NCBI GenBank assembly: GCA_036395115.1
Contig: DASWDU010000047.1
Span: forward strand, 1 to 52,793
DNA from: Thermoplasmata archaeon
Lineage (GTDB): Archaea > Thermoplasmatota > Thermoplasmata > RBG-16-68-12
Direction: 5' to 3'
DNA length: 52,793 nt
Under the pieces are notes generated by a model. That model saw nothing but the letters and a program-made list of their open reading frames with translations. It did no database searches and was not told the DNA's origin. The position numbers and the translations under genes are program-made. This document shows positions 49,601 to 52,793 of this stretch, in pieces. Numbering within the stretch: position 1 is the first letter of the stretch; the number at the start of each line of letters is the position of its first letter.

Positions 49601-51557
49601 CCTCCAAGCCCTGTTTACCGCAGATGGCACTGTGAGGGATCATCGCAACTGCAACAGCTCTGGAATTGCCTTGACATCGAAGAGCCGCGGACTCCTGCAA
49701 GGTGTGCAGCTCCTTCTCCTTGCTCTCGGAATCCGCTCCCGGATACTGGATCGGAGTCGTGCGCCGCGAGTAGCATTGTTCGAATATCTAGCGAAAGACG
49801 GGAAGCGCCGAGAGTATGGCTCGGATGGTGTGTTGTGCGAACTGTTCATTTTCGGGGAGTCGAGGCGGCGCTTCGAACAGTCCGTTGGCTTTCTCGATGA
49901 GAAGCAAGCGCAGCTCTCTCACGTCCGATACCCGCGGTTTTACGAGACCAAGTTCGAAGACATTCTATCTGGGAAGCAACTCGTGGGGGATCGCCAGGTT
50001 TTCGATCTCACGGAAGCTGCTTCTCACTCGATGATCTGCAATGGGATCGTCGTTCGACAGTGCGGCGAACAGCCGCTCTTGCCCTACGAATCGTGCAACC
50101 TCGGATCCATCGACCTGCAGCGACACATGAAACACAACGCACGGGGGAAGTGGGAGCTCGACTGGAAGAAGCTTGAGCGCTCAATCCGCACATCGGTCCG
50201 CATGCTCGACGATGTCATCGACATGAACGCCTACCCGGTCAAGGAGATTGAGGAAATGACGAAGGCCACCCGCAAGATCGGCCTTGGCGTCATGGGCTTC
50301 GCGCGCATGCTGTTCATGCTCGAGGTCCCTTACGACTCCAAAGAGGGAGTCGAATGGGGCCGCAAGATCATGCAATCTATTCAGGAAACAGGATATAATG
50401 AGAGTGCGAAGCTCGCCGAGGAACGCGGCGTATACCCGGCGTGGGAGGGAAGCCGCCACGAGGGGAAGGGGCTGCGCCTCCGCAATTCGTACGTCACGAC
50501 GGTCGCTCCGACGGGTACCCTCTCGATGATCGCGGACACCTCTGGCGGCTGTGAGCCCGAGTTCAGCCTGATATGGTACAAGCGGGTCATGGACGGCGAG
50601 GAGCTCCCGTACTTCCTCGACTACTTCGAAGAGGTCGCGAAGCGCGAGGGCTTCTGGCGGGAGGATCTCGTGAAGAAGATTCTCGACAACCACGGATCCC
50701 CGCGAGGCCTCAGGGATGTCCCCGAGAAGTGGCAGCGGGTCTTCGCCGTGGCCCACGACGTCGCGCCGGAGTGGCACGTGCGGATGCAGGCCGCGTTCCA
50801 GGACTACTGTGATGCCGCGGTGAGCAAAACGATCAACATGCCGCGGGAGGCGACCGTCGAGGACGTTAAGAAGGCGTATCTCCTGGCGTACGAGTTGCAC
50901 TGTAAGGGCATCACGGTGTACCGCGACGGTTCCCGAGAGGACCAAGTCCTGAACATCGGCGTCGCCGAATCGGAGAAGCCGAAAGAGGTCCGCGTCGAGG
51001 TCCCGGCGGAGCCCGTCGCCCTGCGGCCCCGCGCCCGCCCCGACGTGATCACGGGCCGCACGCAGAAGATCCTCACCGGATACGGCGCCCTGTACGTCAC
51101 GGTCAACGAGGACGAGAAGGGCCTGTTCGAGGTCTTCGCGCAGATCGGCCGTGGGGGCGGCTACACCGCTTCCTTCACGGAAGGGATCGCGCGGCTCGTG
51201 TCCCTGTGCCTGCGGTCCGGCGTGCCGGTCGACGAGATCATCGACCAGCTCGAAGGCATCCGCAGCCCGCGGATCGCCGTCGACCACGGCGAGCGCGTGT
51301 ACTCGATCCCCGACGCGATTGCGAAGGCGATCAAGCGGCACATGGGAATGCACAAGGTCGGGGTGCAGCAGGCCGTCGAGACGTTCGACGAACTCGGCGG
51401 AGCCGTCGAGACCGATGTCGAGCTGGAGAAGGAGTCGCGCGACGCGGCCGAGTTGCTGCGGAAAGGCTTGAACCCGGAATGCCCGGAGTGCGGCAAGCCC
51501 CTCGTATTCGAGGAAGGCTGCGTGAAGTGCCACTCGTGCGGCTACTCCGAGTGTTGA
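46605..51557 (+). CDS. nrdJ: Adenosylcobalamin-dependent ribonucleotide reductase with two inteins
   Basis: The 1650-residue precursor is a class II reductase of about 789 residues plus inteins of 449 and 412. The host has FLPNSPTLMNAG, SACFVLPVDDS with the first redox Cys, KRRGANMGIL, the active-site NPCGEQPLLPYESCNLGS, and the phosphate-binding VTTVAPTGTLSMIADTSGGCEPEF. It ends with a zinc ribbon CPECG...CVKCHSCGYSEC. It reduces ribonucleotides to deoxyribonucleotides with B12. Intein 1 (47145-48491) splits KQGG/KRRGANMG. Intein 2 (48825-50060) sits directly before the active-site Cys of NPCGEQ. Both must be removed for activity. Confidence 0.95.
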   Translation: MEEVKVSESKAIEIVAGEPDPKLTENALRVLQKRYLKKDEKGRVTETPRELFARVAWNLAQAERLYGADDAKVGETAKGFYRLMANLDFLPNSPTLMNAGLELQLLSACFVLPVDDSLVGIFEALKQQALIHQAGGGTGFAFSRLRPKGDFVKSTMGVASGPVSFMKIFDSATQTVKQGGCISVDSLLRTSEGLKPLGRLLNSPPLGENFTRDRVFDGTGFSHALVAQDNGPAEIFSVETELGLRIGATYNHAFAVVDENGEVVWREAQDLREGDWLVIVKGGHLGFNRSLPPLGPQHPNATRIRVPSEMNEDLAELLGLYMADGCTSSGGRFIITIGTVDIEVVDRIRILMERNFGLAPNQIKEGEGGGYVDIQFQSRDLLRWMERLGWVKGYSPNAFIPAEVLGGSADTARAFLRGLFEGDGHIHSGSGYPCFSTTSERLAIEAQQLLLSLGIVARRGAIASSRHNSLGHRPVHTLTIVDEDSVRTFAGEIGFVSDRKQDHLELGPRPKVNTSDIIPNQGAVLRSLYTFVGRGSGPGRSRRGADRRLYRALMHYISEGHARALPRKRLLALMKRFPVIAANDHLRQMVNPSRVYTRVTGIRRDHAPTADLEVPGPASFVANGILVHNKRRGANMGILRIDHPDILGFITCKDRTTEITNFNISVAITDKFMEALMTGTKYDLVNPRDKTVVGQLDAREVLDKIAFQAWKNGEPGLFFIDENNRRQPTPNVGDMEATNPCVTGDTLVSTERGLIPIADLAERYPNGGISLVTDRRVPAEVVTESNGMLLASRDEAERGTRLGPMVAAWKTGVKPVWRIATKSGFELSATADHKVLTTQGWIPIEDLMPEVHKLLIQSGEGNFPGDRHLPFEPANVHVGRNGKTTILNLPTEWSRELGLVLGWLVGDGWLRSGDKNCRVGFTFANSDAPMFATLRPILNRWYGREIRGVKRENGVYHLSYHSRFFVEFFEKLGVKSVDGAEKEVPRSLFTAPREAVVGFLQALFTADGTVRDHRNCNSSGIALTSKSRGLLQGVQLLLLALGIRSRILDRSRAPRVALFEYLAKDGKRREYGSDGVLCELFIFGESRRRFEQSVGFLDEKQAQLSHVRYPRFYETKFEDILSGKQLVGDRQVFDLTEAASHSMICNGIVVRQCGEQPLLPYESCNLGSIDLQRHMKHNARGKWELDWKKLERSIRTSVRMLDDVIDMNAYPVKEIEEMTKATRKIGLGVMGFARMLFMLEVPYDSKEGVEWGRKIMQSIQETGYNESAKLAEERGVYPAWEGSRHEGKGLRLRNSYVTTVAPTGTLSMIADTSGGCEPEFSLIWYKRVMDGEELPYFLDYFEEVAKREGFWREDLVKKILDNHGSPRGLRDVPEKWQRVFAVAHDVAPEWHVRMQAAFQDYCDAAVSKTINMPREATVEDVKKAYLLAYELHCKGITVYRDGSREDQVLNIGVAESEKPKEVRVEVPAEPVALRPRARPDVITGRTQKILTGYGALYVTVNEDEKGLFEVFAQIGRGGGYTASFTEGIARLVSLCLRSGVPVDEIIDQLEGIRSPRIAVDHGERVYSIPDAIAKAIKRHMGMHKVGVQQAVETFDELGGAVETDVELEKESRDAAELLRKGLNPECPECGKPLVFEEGCVKCHSCGYSEC
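47145..48491 (+). mobile_element. Intein 1 of nrdJ with LAGLIDADG endonuclease; +1 residue is Lys
   Basis: The 449-residue intein begins CISVDSLLR (block A), has ATYNHAFAV (block B, with T-x-x-H), the two endonuclease motifs LLGLYMADG and FLRGLFEGDG, and ends FVANGILVHN (blocks F and G). The His-Asn end is canonical. The next extein residue is Lys (HN then KRRGANMG), where splicing normally needs Cys, Ser or Thr. The host motif around it is intact. The endonuclease looks complete, so it may still be mobile. Confidence 0.85.
48825..50060 (+). mobile_element. Intein 2 of nrdJ with LAGLIDADG endonuclease; ends Arg-Gln
   Basis: The 412-residue intein begins CVTGDTLVSTE (block A), has ATADHKVLTT (block B), endonuclease motifs LVLGWLVGDGWL and GFLQALFTADGTV, and ends SMICNGIVVRQ. 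The usual His-Asn end is replaced by Arg-Gln. The +1 residue is Cys, which is also the radical-bearing active-site Cys of the reductase. Inteins ending in Gln are known, for example in an iridovirus reductase. The lack of the penultimate His is less common. Confidence 0.88.
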
Positions 51558-51576
51558 ACGCGGGGCTCGGCGGGGA

Positions 51577-51963
51577 CTATTCCTGCAACAGCTCGATCCA
51601 GATTCCGTTCGGGTCGCGAACGTAGGCCTCGCTCCAATCTCCGATCGAATACGGCTCGACGACGATCTCCACGCCCTTCTTTCGGATGTCCTCGACGGTC
51701 GCCACAACGTCCTCGACCTCGAAAGCGAGGTGATCGAGATCTTCGCCGTTCGCGTACGGGGCCCAGAACCGGCTGCCTTCCGAGTAGAAGTTGAGCTCGA
51801 GTTCCTGCTCCGAACCCGGACTTCGTAGGGTCGCGACTTCGCCGTTCGTCGGAGCGGTCGCCAGACGCTCGACGAGCGTCATCCCGAGGACCCCGGTGTA
51901 GAACCGGATGGATTCGTCCATGTCTCTGACCCGGATGCCCGTGTACAAGAACCGGAACGGCAA
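51577..51963 (-). CDS. VOC (glyoxalase-fold) metalloprotein, second paralogue
   Basis: This 128-residue VOC protein has FLYTGIRVRDMDESIRFYTG, VLGMTLVERL, LELNFYSEGSRF, DLDHLAFEVEDV, and RDPNGIWIELLQ. The metal-binding His and Glu are present as DHLAF and WIEL. It is close to the protein at 8756-9166 (shared GIRVRD, VLGM, SPGS, DHLAF and GIWIELL). A TTG at 51963 is the best start: a GTTATGAAC box lies about 34 bases upstream. The longer frame to 52413 is not protein-like. Confidence 0.85.
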   Translation of the reverse strand: MPFRFLYTGIRVRDMDESIRFYTGVLGMTLVERLATAPTNGEVATLRSPGSEQELELNFYSEGSRFWAPYANGEDLDHLAFEVEDVVATVEDIRKKGVEIVVEPYSIGDWSEAYVRDPNGIWIELLQE

Positions 51964-52063
51964 GAGGCCACCGAGGGCGGAATGAGCAAGGCGTTCATAA
52001 CGAATGGGAACGTGCCGCTCACGTTCCAAAAGGGCCAAGTCCCACGGACGCCTGCATGACGGC

Positions 52064-52793
52064 ATGCCGTGGGTCCTGTTCATCTCCCCGATGGACGCGG
52101 AGCGCCGCGACGTCGCCAGCCGCAAGGCCCTGGGTGCCTTCGAGCCCATGATGCTCGAGGATCTCCCCGAAGGCGAGCGGGACGCGGTCTGGGCGACGGC
52201 GGACGTCATCGTCACGATGGGCTTCCCCCGGGAGTTCCCGCCGGACTTCCGGACGAAGGCGCCCCAGGTGCGCTTGATCCAATCGCTCGTCGCCGGCGTC
52301 GACCACCTGCCGTTCGATCGGTTCCCGGCGGGCGCCATCGTCTGCGGGAACGCGGGGGCGTACAACGTCTCGGTCGCGGAGCACGCGATGGCGCTCCTCC
52401 TCGCGGCGGCCAAGGACGTCCCGGCGCGGACGGACGAGATCCGGCGGGGCGTCTTCCGTCAGGGCGTCACGAACAAAGGCCTCGCGGGGTCGACCGTCCT
52501 GATCGTCGGGATGGGCGGGATCGGCACCGAGATCGCGCGGCGCTGCAAGGCGTTCGACATGCGCGTGGTCGGGGTCACGCGGACGCGCCGCTCAGACGCC
52601 GGCGCGGCGGACGCGACGGTGACGATCGAAGGCCTGTCGAACGAACTGCCCTCCGCGGACGTCGTGGTCCTCGCCTTGCCCCTGACCCGCGCGACGCACG
52701 GCCTCGTGGACCGCCGCTTCCTCGCGTCGATGAAGGAGGACGCGATCCTCGTGAACATCGCCCGGGGCAAGCTCATCGTCGAGGACGACCTGT
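52064..52793 (+). CDS. D-2-hydroxyacid dehydrogenase family protein (partial)
   Basis: The first 243 residues are present; the 3' end lies beyond the window. It begins MPWVLFISPMDAERRD. The substrate half contains LIQSLVAGVDHLPF and NAGAYNVSVAEHAMALLLA. The NAD-binding half has VLIVGMGGIGTEIARRC (about 145-161) and VLALPLTRATHGLVDRRFL, then ILVNIARGKLIVEDDL. These are the motifs of phosphoglycerate, glyoxylate and related dehydrogenases. The catalytic His and Glu would lie after the break. It is divergent from the VOC gene. Confidence 0.88.
   Translation, partial: MPWVLFISPMDAERRDVASRKALGAFEPMMLEDLPEGERDAVWATADVIVTMGFPREFPPDFRTKAPQVRLIQSLVAGVDHLPFDRFPAGAIVCGNAGAYNVSVAEHAMALLLAAAKDVPARTDEIRRGVFRQGVTNKGLAGSTVLIVGMGGIGTEIARRCKAFDMRVVGVTRTRRSDAGAADATVTIEGLSNELPSADVVVLALPLTRATHGLVDRRFLASMKEDAILVNIARGKLIVEDDL

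Noticed and set aside
1-52793. CRISPR array, tRNA, rRNA or replication origin
   Set aside because: No regularly spaced repeats, tRNA T-arm with matching acceptor stem, rRNA segment or origin-type repeats were found on either strand by eye.

Overview
The window is chromosomal DNA of a GC-rich archaeon, most likely a member of the Thermoplasmatota. Archaeal markers present are sn-glycerol-1-phosphate dehydrogenase, CDP-archaeol synthase, the NurA/HerA resection pair, SepF, a RIO kinase, several single-domain KaiC-like ATPases, DUF835, and the UPF0179 and UPF0216 families. Many genes have a TATA-like box 25-30 bases before the start codon, and GTG and TTG starts are common, so many transcripts are probably leaderless. 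No rRNA, tRNA, CRISPR array or insertion sequence was recognised.

Layout. 1-140 is the end of a Rad50-like gene. 141-3047 is a lower-GC accessory cassette on the minus strand: a small winged-helix-like protein, a membrane protein, a short RHS-core protein and a second, related membrane protein. The cassette separates rad50 from nurA-herA (3048-5632), genes that are normally neighbours. 5692-12752 holds membrane proteins, a small winged-helix protein, a RecA-fold protein without a P-loop, a VOC protein, a LysE-type exporter, a TIM-barrel protein and a DUF835 surface protein. 12907-18962 holds a GNAT protein, a frameshifted family-B DNA polymerase, exonuclease VII (xseA-xseB), pyrE and carS. 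19084-25022 alternates three KaiC-like ATPases with poorly known archaeal families and ends with sepF. 25212-33047 holds a flavin reductase, a HAD phosphatase, a PUA protein, a large TPR protein, egsA, a RIO kinase, UPF0179, a zinc-finger protein and an acetyltransferase.

33108-42845 is dominated by molybdopterin synthesis (moaB-moeA, moaC, moaD-moaE), with a radical SAM/HhH protein, a secreted surface protein and two small secreted paralogues between them. The rest has hflX, a membrane protein, a hairpin-rich gap, gcvT, a B12-dependent ribonucleotide reductase carrying two inteins, a second VOC protein and a truncated 2-hydroxyacid dehydrogenase.

Main points for follow-up. (1) Both inteins in the reductase have non-standard residues at the C-terminal splice junction. 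(2) Two paralogous small proteins each have a palindrome at their promoter; one is encoded just upstream of moaDE, and its palindrome nearly matches one upstream of moaB. (3) An RHS-core cassette with paired membrane proteins sits inside the Rad50/NurA/HerA locus. (4) Two small secreted proteins share an exact Cys-x26-Cys spacing and a common promoter block. (5) A palindromic repeat lies in frame inside gcvT. (6) A family-B polymerase has altered catalytic motifs and a one-base frameshift.
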